A stretch of 56,909 nt of DNA from JANNAT01 sp031422555. Lineage in GTDB: Bacteria; Pseudomonadota; Alphaproteobacteria; Rhodobacterales; Rhodobacteraceae. Shown here piece by piece: positions 17,949 through 27,109 of this stretch. How positions within the stretch are numbered: the first letter of the stretch is position 1; each line of letters starts with the position of its first letter. The notes below the pieces were generated by a model, which saw only the letters and a program-made list of their open reading frames with translations, searched no databases and was not told where the DNA came from. Both the position numbers and the translations under genes were made by a program. Location of the stretch: assembly GCA_031422555.1 (NCBI GenBank), contig JANPLZ010000161.1, positions 1 through 56,909 on the forward strand, in the 5' to 3' direction.

Positions 17949-18528
17949 TCGGCTGATCAACTCATTGGCCAAGTCAGCGGGCGATTCGTCCGACTTTGAT
18001 CTTAACCCCGGCATTCCCCGGCCCGCGGCTGCCAACTTGCGTCCGGCGGCCGTGCTGATTCCGCTTTGGGTGCGCTCGCAGGGGGTGCAGGTGATCCTGA
18101 CCAAACGCGCCTCGCATCTGAAGCATCATCCGGGCCAGATTGCGTTCCCGGGTGGCAAAGTGGATGCAACCGATGCAGATGGCTGCGCCGCTGCCCTGCG
18201 GGAGGCGCAGGAAGAGATCGGTTTGCCACCGGCTATGGTGCAGGTTCTGGGCACATTGCCGCCGCATGAAACCGTGACTGGCTTTAGTATTCTTCCGGTT
18301 TTGGGCCTTATCAGAGCCGATTTTGTCCCACTGGCGCAGCCGGACGAGGTTGAGGAAATCTTTACGGTGCCGCTGGCGCATGTTTTGCAGCAGGCCAATT
18401 ACCGCATCGAGGGCCGGATGTGGATGGGCCAGATGCGGCGGTATTATGTGGCGGCCTACGGTCCGTATTATATCTGGGGGGCCACCGCCCGTATTTTGCG
18501 CGGTCTGGCCGAGCGGGTTGCATCGTGA
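17932..18528 (+). CDS. CoA pyrophosphatase-type Nudix hydrolase
   Basis: Nudix enzyme of 198 residues from the ATG at 17932; an adjacent ATG at 17929 is equally possible. Before the Nudix box it carries the NuCoA signature (LTKRASHLKHHPGQIAFPGG), which is diagnostic for coenzyme A diphosphatases of the NudL type. The Nudix box AALREAQEEIGL follows. It probably cleaves CoA or acyl-CoA to phosphopantetheine and 3',5'-ADP. It overlaps the hslO 3' end by 17 bases and its stop overlaps the GTG of the next gene. Confidence 0.88.
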   Translation: MPVSIDRLINSLAKSAGDSSDFDLNPGIPRPAAANLRPAAVLIPLWVRSQGVQVILTKRASHLKHHPGQIAFPGGKVDATDADGCAAALREAQEEIGLPPAMVQVLGTLPPHETVTGFSILPVLGLIRADFVPLAQPDEVEEIFTVPLAHVLQQANYRIEGRMWMGQMRRYYVAAYGPYYIWGATARILRGLAERVAS

Positions 18529-19667
18529 AGATTTCAGGGGATTGGATCGCGCATCCCGGCACCCAAAACCTGTTGCAGGTCTTGGAAACCGCGGGCTATC
18601 GCGGCCTGTTTGTCGGGGGCTGCGTGCGAAACGCGTTGATGGGGTTTGCTGTCAACGATGTTGATATCGCCACCGATGCTTTGCCGCAAACTGTGACAAA
18701 CCTTGCAGAATCCGCGGGTTTTCGGGTGATCCCGACCGGCCTTGCCCATGGCACAGTGACCGTTATCGCTGCGGGGCACGCGCATGAGGTGACCACGTTT
18801 CGTCAGGATGTTGCAACCGATGGGCGGCACGCGGTGGTCGCGTTCACCGACTCGGTCGCGCTGGACGCCGCTCGCCGTGATTTCACGATGAATGCGCTAT
18901 ATGCCGATGCTGAGGGCAATATCCTTGATCCACTGGACGGGCTGGGCGATGTTATGGCCCGGCGGGTGCGCTTTGTCGGCGACGCGCAGGCGCGCATCCG
19001 TGAAGATTATTTGCGCATTTTGCGGTTTTTCCGGTTTTACGCCGTTTATGGCGATCAAACCGCAGGCATTGACGCCGAAGGATTGGCCGCCTGTGCCGCA
19101 AATGCAGATGGCATCGACGCATTGTCGGCGGAACGGGTGGGTGCTGAGATGCGCAAACTGTTGGCCGCCGCCAATCCGGCGCCAGCGATTTCTTCGATGG
19201 CGCAGGCAGGGATGCTGGCACGGGTGTTGCCGGAGGCGGATGCCACAAGTCTGGCGCCCCTTGTGCATCTTGAGTCTGGGATCGCGCCGCGCTGGCAACG
19301 GCGGTTGGTGGTGATTGGCGGCCAGGATGTGGCGACGCGGCTGTGTTTGTCCAAGGCAGAAACCGCCATTTTGGGCCGTGTCAGAGACGTATTAGGCACG
19401 GTTTTGTCACCGGCGGCGCTGGGCTGGCGGTTGGGCGCGGCAGAGGCCGAAGATGCGGTGCTTTGCCGGGCAGCACTGCTGCAACTGCCTTTGCCCATGG
19501 ATTGGCGCCGCGATATTGACCGGGGCAAAAACGCGTCACTGCCGGTAACCGCTGCCGATCTGATGCCTGCACTGACGGGCCCGGCGCTGGGCGATGCGCT
19601 GCGGCAGATTGAACAGCGCTGGCTGGCGTCTGATCTGACCCTGACCAAGGATGAACTGTTGGCGTGA
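18525..19667 (+). CDS. cca: CCA tRNA nucleotidyltransferase / poly(A) polymerase family protein
   Basis: Class II nucleotidyltransferase that adds or repairs the CCA end of tRNAs. I take the GTG at 18525, which overlaps the Nudix stop as GTGA and yields 380 residues starting KISGDWIAHPG. The nucleotide-binding motif is GLFVGGCVRNALMG, followed by the metal aspartates in NDVDIATDALP. A later RRDFTMNALYAD motif and the RIREDYLRILRFFRFYA block are typical of CCA-adding enzymes. The common GGxVRD appears here as GGCVRN. Single-gene families like this in alphaproteobacteria are usually CCA enzymes rather than PcnB. Confidence 0.87.
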   Translation: MKISGDWIAHPGTQNLLQVLETAGYRGLFVGGCVRNALMGFAVNDVDIATDALPQTVTNLAESAGFRVIPTGLAHGTVTVIAAGHAHEVTTFRQDVATDGRHAVVAFTDSVALDAARRDFTMNALYADAEGNILDPLDGLGDVMARRVRFVGDAQARIREDYLRILRFFRFYAVYGDQTAGIDAEGLAACAANADGIDALSAERVGAEMRKLLAAANPAPAISSMAQAGMLARVLPEADATSLAPLVHLESGIAPRWQRRLVVIGGQDVATRLCLSKAETAILGRVRDVLGTVLSPAALGWRLGAAEAEDAVLCRAALLQLPLPMDWRRDIDRGKNASLPVTAADLMPALTGPALGDALRQIEQRWLASDLTLTKDELLA

Positions 19668-19724
19668 TCGGTTTCCCTTGGCCGCAAACAGGTCTATGTT
19701 GTAAAGGCATAGCACGAGATAATC

Positions 19725-21566
19725 ATGTTCAAATTCTTTGAGGGGTTGGTTGACCCCTACGCCTCCTATACCCAAACCGATACGCCACCCCGTCAGTTGT
19801 GGCCGTTTCTGCTGGACTATATCCGGCCGTTTCGTGGGGTGTTTGCGGCGACCGCCGTGGTATCTGTGGCCAATTCTGCCTTTGACGTGGGTCTTATCTG
19901 GTATGTTGGCCGGTTGGTTGATGTGCTGACAGCCGGGACGCCGGCGCAGGTCTGGGCCAGCCATGGCACCGAAATCATCGTGGTGGCGCTGATCATCCTG
20001 ATTTTGCGGCCAATGATTGGTGGCACCGGCGTGGCATTGTTGCACAATACGATTTTGCCGAATTTTGGCACCATGATGCGCTGGCGGGCGCACCGCCATG
20101 TGTTGCGTCAACCGGTTGGGTGGTTCGAATCCGATTTTGCGGGCCGGATCGCCAACCGCATCATGCAGGCCCCGCCCGCTGCGGGCGAGGCAGTGTTCCA
20201 GACGTTTGACGCAATTGCCTTTGCCTTTACCACACTTGTGGGGGCCGCGTTCATGTTGGCTGGCGCGGATCCCCGGCTTTTGCTGCCACTGGTGATCTGG
20301 TTTGCGGGCTATATCGCCCTGATGCGCTGGACCATCCGGCGCGCAGGCCCGGCGGCCACCGCGTCATCCGAAGCACGCTCGGCGGTGACGGGCCGGGTGG
20401 TGGATGCCTATACCAACATCCATTCGGTCAAGCTGTTTGCTGATAGCGATCTGGAGCTGGATTATGGCCGCGACGCCATAGAGCGCGCCCGCACGACCTT
20501 TATGAGCGAAATGCGCGTGGTCACGGTGATGGATATCGTTCTGACCGGGCTGAATGGCCTTTTGATCGTGGCGGTTACTGCGTGGGCAATGTGGCTGTGG
20601 TATAACGGCGAGGCGTCGGTTGGCACGGTTGCGGCGGCGGTCACTTTGGTGCTGCGACTGAACAATATGACCTATTGGATCATGTGGGCCACCACCAGTC
20701 TGGTGCAAAACCTTGGCACCGTCCAGGAAGGCATGCAGACCATTACCCAGCCGATTGCGTTGGTGGATCAACCGGGCGCGCGCGATTTGGCCTTCGGCAA
20801 GGGGCTGATCCAGATCGACGCCGTTTCGCACCATTACGGGCGCGGATCGGGCGGGCTGCAGGATGTCAGCCTGACCATTCAGCCGGGCGAACGGATCGGC
20901 GTGGTCGGGCGGTCCGGCGCGGGCAAATCAACCTTGGTCAAACTGATGCTGCGGTTTTACGATACCGAGGCCGGGCGCATCCTGATCGACGGTCAGGATA
21001 TCGCATCCGTGGGCCAAGACAGCCTGCGCCGCCAGATTGGAATGGTGCAACAAGACAGCAGCCTGATGCACCGGTCTGTGCGCGAAAACATTCTTTATGC
21101 GCGCCCAAATGCGGGGGACGCCGCGATGATCGCCGCCGCCAAACAGGCCGATGCGCATGCGTTTATCCTTACCCTGCAAGACCCCGAGGGCCGCACCGGC
21201 TATGACGCGCATGTCGGTGAGCGCGGGGTCAAACTGTCGGGCGGTCAGCGGCAGCGCGTGGCGTTGGCGCGGGTCATCATCAAGGATGCGCCGATCCTGA
21301 TCCTTGATGAGGCGACATCGGCGCTTGATTCCGAAGCCGAGGCTGCCATTCAGTCCGCGCTTTTTGGGGTGATGCAGGGCAAAACCGTGATCGCCATCGC
21401 GCATCGGCTGTCCACCATTGCCGCGATGGACCGCATTATCGTGCTGGAAGACGGGCGCATTGCCGAAGAAGGCCGTCATGCCGATTTGTTGAAAACCGGC
21501 GGCTTGTATTCCCGGTTTTGGGCGCGCCAGTCTGGCGGGTTCATTGGGTTAGAGGAAGACGAATGA
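19725..21566 (+). CDS. ABC exporter half-transporter 1 (TMD-NBD fusion)
   Basis: Half-transporter of 613 residues: an exporter-type membrane domain of about six helices over residues 20-330, then a nucleotide-binding domain. Walker A is GRSGAGKST near residue 395, the signature is LSGGQRQR, and Walker B with catalytic glutamate is ILILDEATSALD. The H-loop AIAHRLSTIA is present. Its stop overlaps the start of a second half-transporter by four bases, so the two probably form a heterodimer like other multidrug or lipid exporter pairs. Substrate not predictable. Confidence 0.88.
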   Translation: MFKFFEGLVDPYASYTQTDTPPRQLWPFLLDYIRPFRGVFAATAVVSVANSAFDVGLIWYVGRLVDVLTAGTPAQVWASHGTEIIVVALIILILRPMIGGTGVALLHNTILPNFGTMMRWRAHRHVLRQPVGWFESDFAGRIANRIMQAPPAAGEAVFQTFDAIAFAFTTLVGAAFMLAGADPRLLLPLVIWFAGYIALMRWTIRRAGPAATASSEARSAVTGRVVDAYTNIHSVKLFADSDLELDYGRDAIERARTTFMSEMRVVTVMDIVLTGLNGLLIVAVTAWAMWLWYNGEASVGTVAAAVTLVLRLNNMTYWIMWATTSLVQNLGTVQEGMQTITQPIALVDQPGARDLAFGKGLIQIDAVSHHYGRGSGGLQDVSLTIQPGERIGVVGRSGAGKSTLVKLMLRFYDTEAGRILIDGQDIASVGQDSLRRQIGMVQQDSSLMHRSVRENILYARPNAGDAAMIAAAKQADAHAFILTLQDPEGRTGYDAHVGERGVKLSGGQRQRVALARVIIKDAPILILDEATSALDSEAEAAIQSALFGVMQGKTVIAIAHRLSTIAAMDRIIVLEDGRIAEEGRHADLLKTGGLYSRFWARQSGGFIGLEEDE

Positions 21567-23401
21567 TACTTGGCCCGACGATCCAGCCGTTCAGCCCAAC
21601 CGATCAGGATCCGCCGCAAACCATGTGGCGGTTTTTTCGCTGGGCGGTGCAGGGCGCTTGGCCGGGTATTTTATGGGCTGGCTTCTGGTCGGCCTGCGCA
21701 GGGTCTTTGGAGGCGGTTTCGGCCACCATTCTGGGCCATGTGATTGATGCCGCCAATACCGCGAACCCAGCCTCGGTTTTTACCGATCATTTCTGGCTGG
21801 CTGCGGTTTTTGTCGGGTTTTACCTGATCGTGCGGCCGATCATCTTTGGCTTGAACACGCAGGCCACGTCGGTGACCGTTGAACCCAACCTGTTTCCGCT
21901 GATCCTGTCGCGGCTGCATCGCTGGACCATCGGTCAGGCAGTGACGTTTTTCGACAATGATTTCGCCGGGCGTATTGCGCAAAAACAAATGCAGGTGGCG
22001 CGGGCGACCACCGATGTGGTGTCGGGCACCATCGAAACCGTGGCCTTTGCCTTGGCGTCGGTGGTGGGATCGGCGGCGCTGTTGCTGGTGATTGACGTGC
22101 GAATATCAGCGCTGCTGGTGCTGTGGATCGCCGGATATTTTCTGTTCATCCGTGGCTTTTTGCGCCGGATCCGGGCGGCGTCGGGCGCGCGGGCGGCGGC
22201 GCGGGCGATGGTGACCGGGCAAATCGTTGACACCGTGACCAATATGAAAACCGTCAAGCTGTTTGCGCATGCAAGGCATGAAGACCGGGTGGCGCTGGAG
22301 TCGATGGAAACCTTCCGTGATCGGGCGATTGAATACGGCATTATTTCCAGCTGGTTTCGCTTTGCCCTGATTGCGCTGGCGGGCGTGCTGCCGGTGATGC
22401 TGGTCGGTGGCACTGTTTGGTTGTGGTCGAAGGGCGGGGCCTCGGCGGGTGATATCGCGGCGGCGGCGGCGGTGTCGTTCCGACTGGCGCAAATGACCGG
22501 CTGGGTGTCGTTCAGCATGATGTCGATTTTCGGCAATCTGGGCGAAGTTGAAGACGGCGTGCGCACCCTGACGCCGCCCTATACTTTAACCGATGCGCCG
22601 GGGGCGGTTGATCTGCCGCGTGTGGCGGGCGCCATTCGGATGGATGGCGTCAGCTTTGCTTATGGGCGACGCAAAGGCGGTCTGGATGAGGTGACGCTGG
22701 CCATCGCTCCGGGACAAAAAATTGGTCTGGTGGGCGCGTCAGGGGCGGGCAAAACCACGCTGGTTTCGTTGCTGTTGCGGCTCTATGACACCGAAAAAGG
22801 CCAAATTCTGATCGACGGCACCGATGTGCGCACGGTTACTCAGGAATCCCTGCGCCGCCAGATCGGTATGGTTACCCAGGAAACCGCGATGTTCAACCGC
22901 ACGGCGCGTGAAAACATCATGTATGGCGATCCGGGTGCTACCGAAGATCAGATGATCGCCGCCGCGACGCAGGCTGAAGCGCATGAGTTTATCCTTGGCT
23001 TGAAAGATTTCGCAGGCCGCACCGGCTATGACGCCTATCTGGGCGAACGCGGCGTCAAACTGTCGGGTGGTCAGCGCCAACGCATCGCCCTGGCGCGTGC
23101 CTTTCTGAAAGATGCACCGATTTTGGTGCTGGACGAGGCGACATCAGCCTTGGACAGCGAAGTCGAGGCCAGCATTCAAGCGGCACTATCCAAGGTGATG
23201 CAGGGTAAAACCGTGCTGGCGATTGCGCACCGTTTATCGACCATCGCCGAGATGGACCGCATCGTTGTGCTTGACGCAGGCCGCATTGTGGAACAGGGCA
23301 GTCACGCCGAACTGCTGGCTTTGCGGGGCCTTTATGCGCGGTATTGGAACCGCCAATCGGGCGGCTTTATCGGCGTCGAAGAAAAGGAAGCGGCAGAGTG
23401 A
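21563..23401 (+). CDS. ABC exporter half-transporter 2 (TMD-NBD fusion)
   Basis: Partner half-transporter of 612 residues from the ATG at 21563 (ATGA overlap with gene 1). Layout mirrors gene 1: exporter membrane domain, then an NBD with Walker A GASGAGKTT near residue 392, LSGGQRQR signature and LVLDEATSALD. Both partners keep the catalytic glutamate and H-loop histidine, so the pair should have two competent ATP sites, unlike heterodimers with one degenerate site. Clearly paralogous to its neighbour. Its stop overlaps the GTG start of the RNA methyltransferase. Confidence 0.88.
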   Translation: MILGPTIQPFSPTDQDPPQTMWRFFRWAVQGAWPGILWAGFWSACAGSLEAVSATILGHVIDAANTANPASVFTDHFWLAAVFVGFYLIVRPIIFGLNTQATSVTVEPNLFPLILSRLHRWTIGQAVTFFDNDFAGRIAQKQMQVARATTDVVSGTIETVAFALASVVGSAALLLVIDVRISALLVLWIAGYFLFIRGFLRRIRAASGARAAARAMVTGQIVDTVTNMKTVKLFAHARHEDRVALESMETFRDRAIEYGIISSWFRFALIALAGVLPVMLVGGTVWLWSKGGASAGDIAAAAAVSFRLAQMTGWVSFSMMSIFGNLGEVEDGVRTLTPPYTLTDAPGAVDLPRVAGAIRMDGVSFAYGRRKGGLDEVTLAIAPGQKIGLVGASGAGKTTLVSLLLRLYDTEKGQILIDGTDVRTVTQESLRRQIGMVTQETAMFNRTARENIMYGDPGATEDQMIAAATQAEAHEFILGLKDFAGRTGYDAYLGERGVKLSGGQRQRIALARAFLKDAPILVLDEATSALDSEVEASIQAALSKVMQGKTVLAIAHRLSTIAEMDRIVVLDAGRIVEQGSHAELLALRGLYARYWNRQSGGFIGVEEKEAAE

Positions 23402-24627
23402 AATTGTTCATCGACCGGCTGGGCCATTTGGGCGATGGCATTGCCATGGGTGCGGATGGTCCGATCTTTGTGCCCGGGCTGCTGCCGGGCGAAGAGGTTG
23501 AGGGCGATCTGCAGGGCGACCAGCTGGCCGATTTCCGCATTCTGATGCCGTCGCCCAACCGGGTTAAACCGCCGTGCGCCCATGCCAGAACCTGTGGCGG
23601 CTGCATGATGCAACACGCCGCGGATGGCTTTGTCGCCGATTGGAAGTTGGGCATCGTCAAAGGCGCTTTGGCGGGGCAGGGCCTGACGGCTGCGTTTTTG
23701 CCGATCCTGACCTCGCCGCCGCGCTCTCGCCGCCGCGCGACAATCGCTGCCCGCCGCACCAAAACCGGTGCGCTGATGGGCTTTCATGCGCGCGCGTCCG
23801 ATATGTTGGTGTCGGTGCCAAACTGTCAGCTTTTGCACCCCGACCTGATCGCCACCTTTGCCGGGCTTGAAGCGTTGGTAAAATTGGGCGGTTCGCGGTC
23901 TGCCGAGGTGTCATTCACGGTGACCCGATCCCTTTCCGGGCCGGATGTGATGGTGACGGGGGGCAAGCCGCTGGACGCTGGCCTGCAGCTTGAACTGGCG
24001 CGGGTCACCGAAACCCACGGCTTTGCCCGCCTGACCTGGAATGGCGAAGCGGTTGCTCTGCGGTCGGCCCCGATGCAACGCTTTGGCCGCGCGTTGGTAT
24101 CGCCGCCGCCCGGCGCGTTTTTGCAAGCCACCGCCGAAGGCGAGGCGGCGCTGCTGGCGGCAATCACCCGCGCCATTGGCCCCGCCAAAAAAACTGTTGA
24201 TTTATTTTGCGGGGTTGGCACCTTTACCCTACCCTTGGCGACTGGGTGTGAAGTGCATGCTGTTGAATCCGAAGGCCAGATGGTTGCGGCGTTGGACAAG
24301 GGCGCGCGCGGGGCCGAAGGGCTAAAGCGGATCACCACCGAAGTGCGCGATCTGTTTCGCCGCCCGCTGGAGGCTGACGAATTCAAAGGCGTTGATGCGG
24401 TTGTGATAGACCCGCCCCGCGCCGGGGCCGAAGCACAAACCGCCGCCCTTGCCCGCGCCCGCGTGCCGGTAATTGCCTTCGTGTCGTGCAACCCGATCAC
24501 TTTTGCCCGCGATGCCAAGGTTCTGGTCGCCGCCGGCTATACGCTGGATTGGGTGCAAGTGGTTGATCAATTCCGCTGGTCGGCCCATGTTGAACTGGTG
24601 GCAAGGTTTGCATTGGCGTCAAAATAG
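23398..24627 (+). CDS. TrmA/RlmD-family 5-methyluridine RNA methyltransferase
   Basis: SAM-dependent RNA uracil-C5 methyltransferase of 409 residues. The GTG at 23398 overlaps the upstream stop (GTGA) and the protein then starts KLFIDRLGHLGDGIA. A [4Fe-4S] motif CAHARTCGGCMMQH lies near residues 60-73. SAM motif I is VDLFCGVGTFTLPLA; the catalytic block VIDPPRAGAE is followed by the nucleophile-bearing VSCNPITFARD. Family members methylate U747/U1939 of 23S rRNA or U54 of tRNA; I cannot tell which from the sequence. The short N-terminal part is reminiscent of a reduced TRAM domain. Confidence 0.87.
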   Translation: MKLFIDRLGHLGDGIAMGADGPIFVPGLLPGEEVEGDLQGDQLADFRILMPSPNRVKPPCAHARTCGGCMMQHAADGFVADWKLGIVKGALAGQGLTAAFLPILTSPPRSRRRATIAARRTKTGALMGFHARASDMLVSVPNCQLLHPDLIATFAGLEALVKLGGSRSAEVSFTVTRSLSGPDVMVTGGKPLDAGLQLELARVTETHGFARLTWNGEAVALRSAPMQRFGRALVSPPPGAFLQATAEGEAALLAAITRAIGPAKKTVDLFCGVGTFTLPLATGCEVHAVESEGQMVAALDKGARGAEGLKRITTEVRDLFRRPLEADEFKGVDAVVIDPPRAGAEAQTAALARARVPVIAFVSCNPITFARDAKVLVAAGYTLDWVQVVDQFRWSAHVELVARFALASK

Positions 24628-24730
24628 CCCTGCCGATAAGAAAACTGTGATCGCCCCCGATCATTCTATCCCTATGCAGGCGCGGCGTTTTTCGGTAAGG
24701 CAGAAAAAAAATAAACGTGGCGGGCGGGAT

Positions 24731-25222
24731 ATGGCAGTCTTTCGGATTTTGATGCTGGTTGTGGCTGGCTTGGTTATGACCGCCTGTTCGTCAAAATTCC
24801 GCGCGTATAATGGGCCAGAGGTGACGCAGGTTCAGGTGCACAAAGCCGCCCGAAAGATGTATCTGATCCACAATGACAAAGTGCTGAAAACCTATGATGT
24901 CGGGCTTGGCTTCCAGCCGGTTGGGCATAAAACCACCGAAGGCGACGGCAAGACACCCGAAGGGCTTTATTACATCAGCCATAAAAATCCGCGCTCGACC
25001 TATCATCTGTCTGTGGGTATCAGCTATCCCAACGACACGGATCGCGCGGCGGCGACGGCATTGGGCAAACCTACCGGGGGCGATATCTTTATTCATGGCG
25101 GCCCGCTAAGGCGCACCACCAAACAAGACTGGACGGCAGGCTGCATCGCCGTTTCTGACCGAGAGATCGAAGAGATTTATTCGATGATCAAACCCGGCAC
25201 GCCGATATATTTGCTGCCTTAA
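24731..25222 (+). CDS. Lipoprotein L,D-transpeptidase (YkuD domain)
   Basis: Peptidoglycan L,D-transpeptidase of 163 residues from the ATG at 24731. A type II signal peptide ends in the lipobox LVMTAC with the lipidated cysteine at residue 19, so the enzyme is membrane-anchored in the periplasm. The YkuD domain covers the rest: the conserved histidine in IFIHGGPLRR and the catalytic cysteine in DWTAGCIAVSDREIEE. It forms 3-3 crosslinks or attaches proteins to meso-DAP. It faces the CAP lipoprotein gene; a second L,D-transpeptidase gene lies 740 bases away. Confidence 0.9.
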   Translation: MAVFRILMLVVAGLVMTACSSKFRAYNGPEVTQVQVHKAARKMYLIHNDKVLKTYDVGLGFQPVGHKTTEGDGKTPEGLYYISHKNPRSTYHLSVGISYPNDTDRAAATALGKPTGGDIFIHGGPLRRTTKQDWTAGCIAVSDREIEEIYSMIKPGTPIYLLP

Positions 25223-25263
25223 ACGGGTTCAGGTTTTGACAAACGAAACCCGAGCTACGTTGA

Positions 25264-25779
25264 TCAGCCGCCGGTAACCAGCGTCCACCATATCTTGCCG
25301 TTTTCTTCCTGATACCAGGCAAAGCCAGCCTCACGCGCGGCCGGATCAAGGATCACATCGCGGGTGTCTGGCAGTGCCATCCACGCAGACAGGGTTTCCA
25401 ACTCGGTTTGATAGGTTTCCGAGATCAATTCCCCCAACAGCTTGCCCGTATAGCCAACGCGCTGCACCCGGATCAGCGGCGATGATCCGTCAGACCCGAA
25501 ATGCCACGGCCGGTTTTGCACCGACATATCACGCGAATGGGTCAAAGCCGCCGCATTCAGTGCCGCGTTGAACGACAGCGCCGACGCGCCCTTGGCGGCC
25601 CGCAAGGTGTTAACCGAATCCAGCAAACGGAACGGAATATTGTTCTGATTGCCGCCGTTGATCTTGTAAACCTGCGGCAAGGGCTGACCACTGCCGTCCA
25701 ATTGCGGCGCAGAATTTGTTGCGCAGGCTGCCAAAAGCGCCATCGCCCCGCCAAGGCCCAGCAGAGTCCGTCTGTTCAT
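25264..25779 (-). CDS. CAP/SCP-domain lipoprotein
   Basis: Start chosen at the ATG at 25779 (171 residues). The signal peptide MNRRTLLGLGGAMALLAAC ends in a lipobox, so the protein is probably lipidated at Cys19. The remainder is a CAP (cysteine-rich secretory/SCP-PR1) domain: AALTHSRDMSVQNRPWHFG, then LLGELISETYQTELETL and a C-terminal AGFAWYQEENGKIWWTLV strand. Bacterial CAP proteins are envelope or extracellular and mostly of unknown function. Convergent with the lipoprotein L,D-transpeptidase and divergent from the second one. Confidence 0.85.
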   Translation of the reverse strand: MNRRTLLGLGGAMALLAACATNSAPQLDGSGQPLPQVYKINGGNQNNIPFRLLDSVNTLRAAKGASALSFNAALNAAALTHSRDMSVQNRPWHFGSDGSSPLIRVQRVGYTGKLLGELISETYQTELETLSAWMALPDTRDVILDPAAREAGFAWYQEENGKIWWTLVTGG

Positions 25780-25960
25780 AGTATTCACCTTATTAAGGGC
25801 CCGCCGCCCCGGCACTGACCCGTCCTTAACGAAAGATCGCGCGGGTTTCAAACCCCACCCGTGCAACCGTGCAGCAGATCGCCTACTGACGCGGGCTTGA
25901 TTTGCGGCGGCGGTGCAAATCGACTATGACCGGCAATAAGACCGCTGAAGGAATGGTTTG

Positions 25961-26563
25961 ATGACAAACAGCACACCCAATGCCCTGAACCGCCGCCTGT
26001 TTCTGGGTGGGGTGGCAACGGCCCTGACGGCTGCGGCGGCACCGGTTCTGGCGCAAGACAACACGACGGAACCTGATCCTATCGCCAACCGGCCGATCCG
26101 CAACAATATCTCCAGCTTTCGGATGCTGGATTGGCAGCAGTATTTCGACAGCACTGGCAATGGGGCAATTTTGGTCGATATCACCTCGCGCGCGTTGCAT
26201 TACTGGTCGGAAGATCAGGCAATCTACCGGCTTTACCCCACGTCGGTGCCGCTGTCCGAAGATCTGACCCGCAAAGGGCGCACGGACGTCATTCAAAAAG
26301 TGGTCGCACCGCAGTGGCGGCCAACGCCCGCCATGCGCGAACGCAATCCCGAATGGCCCGATGTTGTCGAAGGCGGTTCGCCCGATAACCCGCTGGGCAC
26401 CCATGCGCTGTATCTTGGCTGGACCTATTACCGCATCCACGGCACGCACGACACGCGCAAGATTGGACGCAGATCGTCAAACGGCTGCATCGGGATGTAT
26501 AACGAGCATATCCAAGAGCTGTTCGCGATGGCCAAAGTCGGCACCCAAGTGTTGCTTATTTGA
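25961..26563 (+). CDS. Exported L,D-transpeptidase (YkuD domain), Tat-like signal
   Basis: Second L,D-transpeptidase, 200 residues from the ATG at 25961. The signal sequence contains LNRRLFLGGVATALTAAAAP, a twin-arginine-like motif followed by a weakly hydrophobic stretch ending in VLAQ, so Tat export is plausible. The YkuD catalytic region has YRIHGTHDTRKIGRRSSNGC with the nucleophilic cysteine, then IGMYNEHIQELF, close to the ErfK/YbiS subgroup that can attach proteins to peptidoglycan. Divergent from the CAP gene. The three mini-protein genes begin 148 bases downstream on the same strand. Confidence 0.9.
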   Translation: MTNSTPNALNRRLFLGGVATALTAAAAPVLAQDNTTEPDPIANRPIRNNISSFRMLDWQQYFDSTGNGAILVDITSRALHYWSEDQAIYRLYPTSVPLSEDLTRKGRTDVIQKVVAPQWRPTPAMRERNPEWPDVVEGGSPDNPLGTHALYLGWTYYRIHGTHDTRKIGRRSSNGCIGMYNEHIQELFAMAKVGTQVLLI

Positions 26564-26604
26564 CGACAACGTTGCGCCGCCAGCGGAGTTTGGCCCAGCG
26601 AACG

Positions 26605-26633
26605 TTGCATTCCGGGCGGCAAACCGCGTAATC
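26605..26633 (+). promoter_or_regulatory. Candidate promoter of the first mini-protein gene
   Basis: TTGCAT at 26605-26610, a 17-base spacer and GTAATC at 26628-26633 lie about 78 bases upstream of the ATG. The -10 match is modest. Confidence 0.35.
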
Positions 26634-26710
26634 GGACGTATGAGGAATAGTCTTGGGTGTGTGCCGTCGCCTCTGCGAAAAAACGGCATGCAGAAAACTG
26701 GAGATAAAAT

Positions 26711-26902
26711 ATGAAAAAGATCGCTCTTGCCGCCGTGTTGTCGGTTGCTGCTACCACCGCTTTTGCTGGTGGCATGGCTGAACCCGTAATGGAACCAGAA
26801 GTTGTAGCTGCCGCGACATCGTCGTCGTCGGGTGGCGTGATCATCCCACTGCTGCTGCTGTTGATCGTTGCAGCTGCCGTTTCGGGTGGTTCGTCGGACT
26901 AA
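26711..26902 (+). CDS. Tandem mini membrane protein, copy 1
   Basis: A 63-residue protein, not assignable to a function. A cleavable signal peptide MKKIALAAVLSVAATTAFA (residues 1-19) precedes a mature chain of only 44 residues. This starts GGMAEPVMEPEVV, passes a SSSSGG linker (37-42) and ends in a hydrophobic helix VIIPLLLLLIVAAAV (43-57) with a polar SGGSSD tail. A GGAG Shine-Dalgarno precedes the ATG. Two paralogues follow in tandem. Predicted topology is N-terminus in the periplasm with one short membrane span. Tandem intrinsic terminators follow. Confidence 0.8.
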   Translation: MKKIALAAVLSVAATTAFAGGMAEPVMEPEVVAAATSSSSGGVIIPLLLLLIVAAAVSGGSSD

Positions 26903-26936
26903 TTTCTGCTGATCCCACGGGATTTTCAGTGACATG

Positions 26937-26968
26937 AAACGGCAGGGAATCCTGCCGTTTTTTGTTTT
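26937..26968 (+). terminator. Intrinsic terminator after mini-protein gene 1
   Basis: A perfect 10-bp stem AAACGGCAGG / CCTGCCGTTT (26937-26946 and 26951-26960) with a four-base loop runs straight into a T-rich tract. This is a textbook Rho-independent terminator. Confidence 0.9.
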
Positions 26969-26971
26969 TTT

Positions 26972-27001
26972 CGCGCTGCCACCGCCGCCAGCGCGGTTTT
27001 T
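26972..27001 (+). terminator. Second, tandem terminator hairpin
   Basis: CGCGCTG (26972-26978) pairs with CAGCGCG (26989-26995), followed by GTTTTTG. It lies four bases after the first terminator's T tract and would back it up, insulating gene 1 from gene 2. Confidence 0.6.
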
Positions 27002-27076
27002 GACCCATCAGCCGCAAAATCCGGAAAAAATGTGGCATAGACGCCAACATGCCGCGGGTAACTGTGCCGTAAGCGC

Positions 27077-27109
27077 TTGCATGCCTTGCGTTTTGCCTTT
27101 TGCTTTTGC
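27077..27109. repeat. Array of five TTGC repeats upstream of mini-protein gene 2
   Basis: TTGC begins at 27077, 27086, 27093, 27100 and 27106, with intervals of 9, 7, 7 and 6 bases, three of them within TTTTGC. The array ends 36 bases before the ATG of the second mini-protein gene, in a stretch that must hold its promoter. It could be a cluster of regulator half-sites or chance low complexity. Confidence 0.4.

Noticed and set aside
25224..25252. Terminator between the lipoprotein L,D-transpeptidase and CAP genes
   Set aside because: CGGGTT and AACCCG can pair, but the stem is only about 6 bp with a long loop and no T tract.
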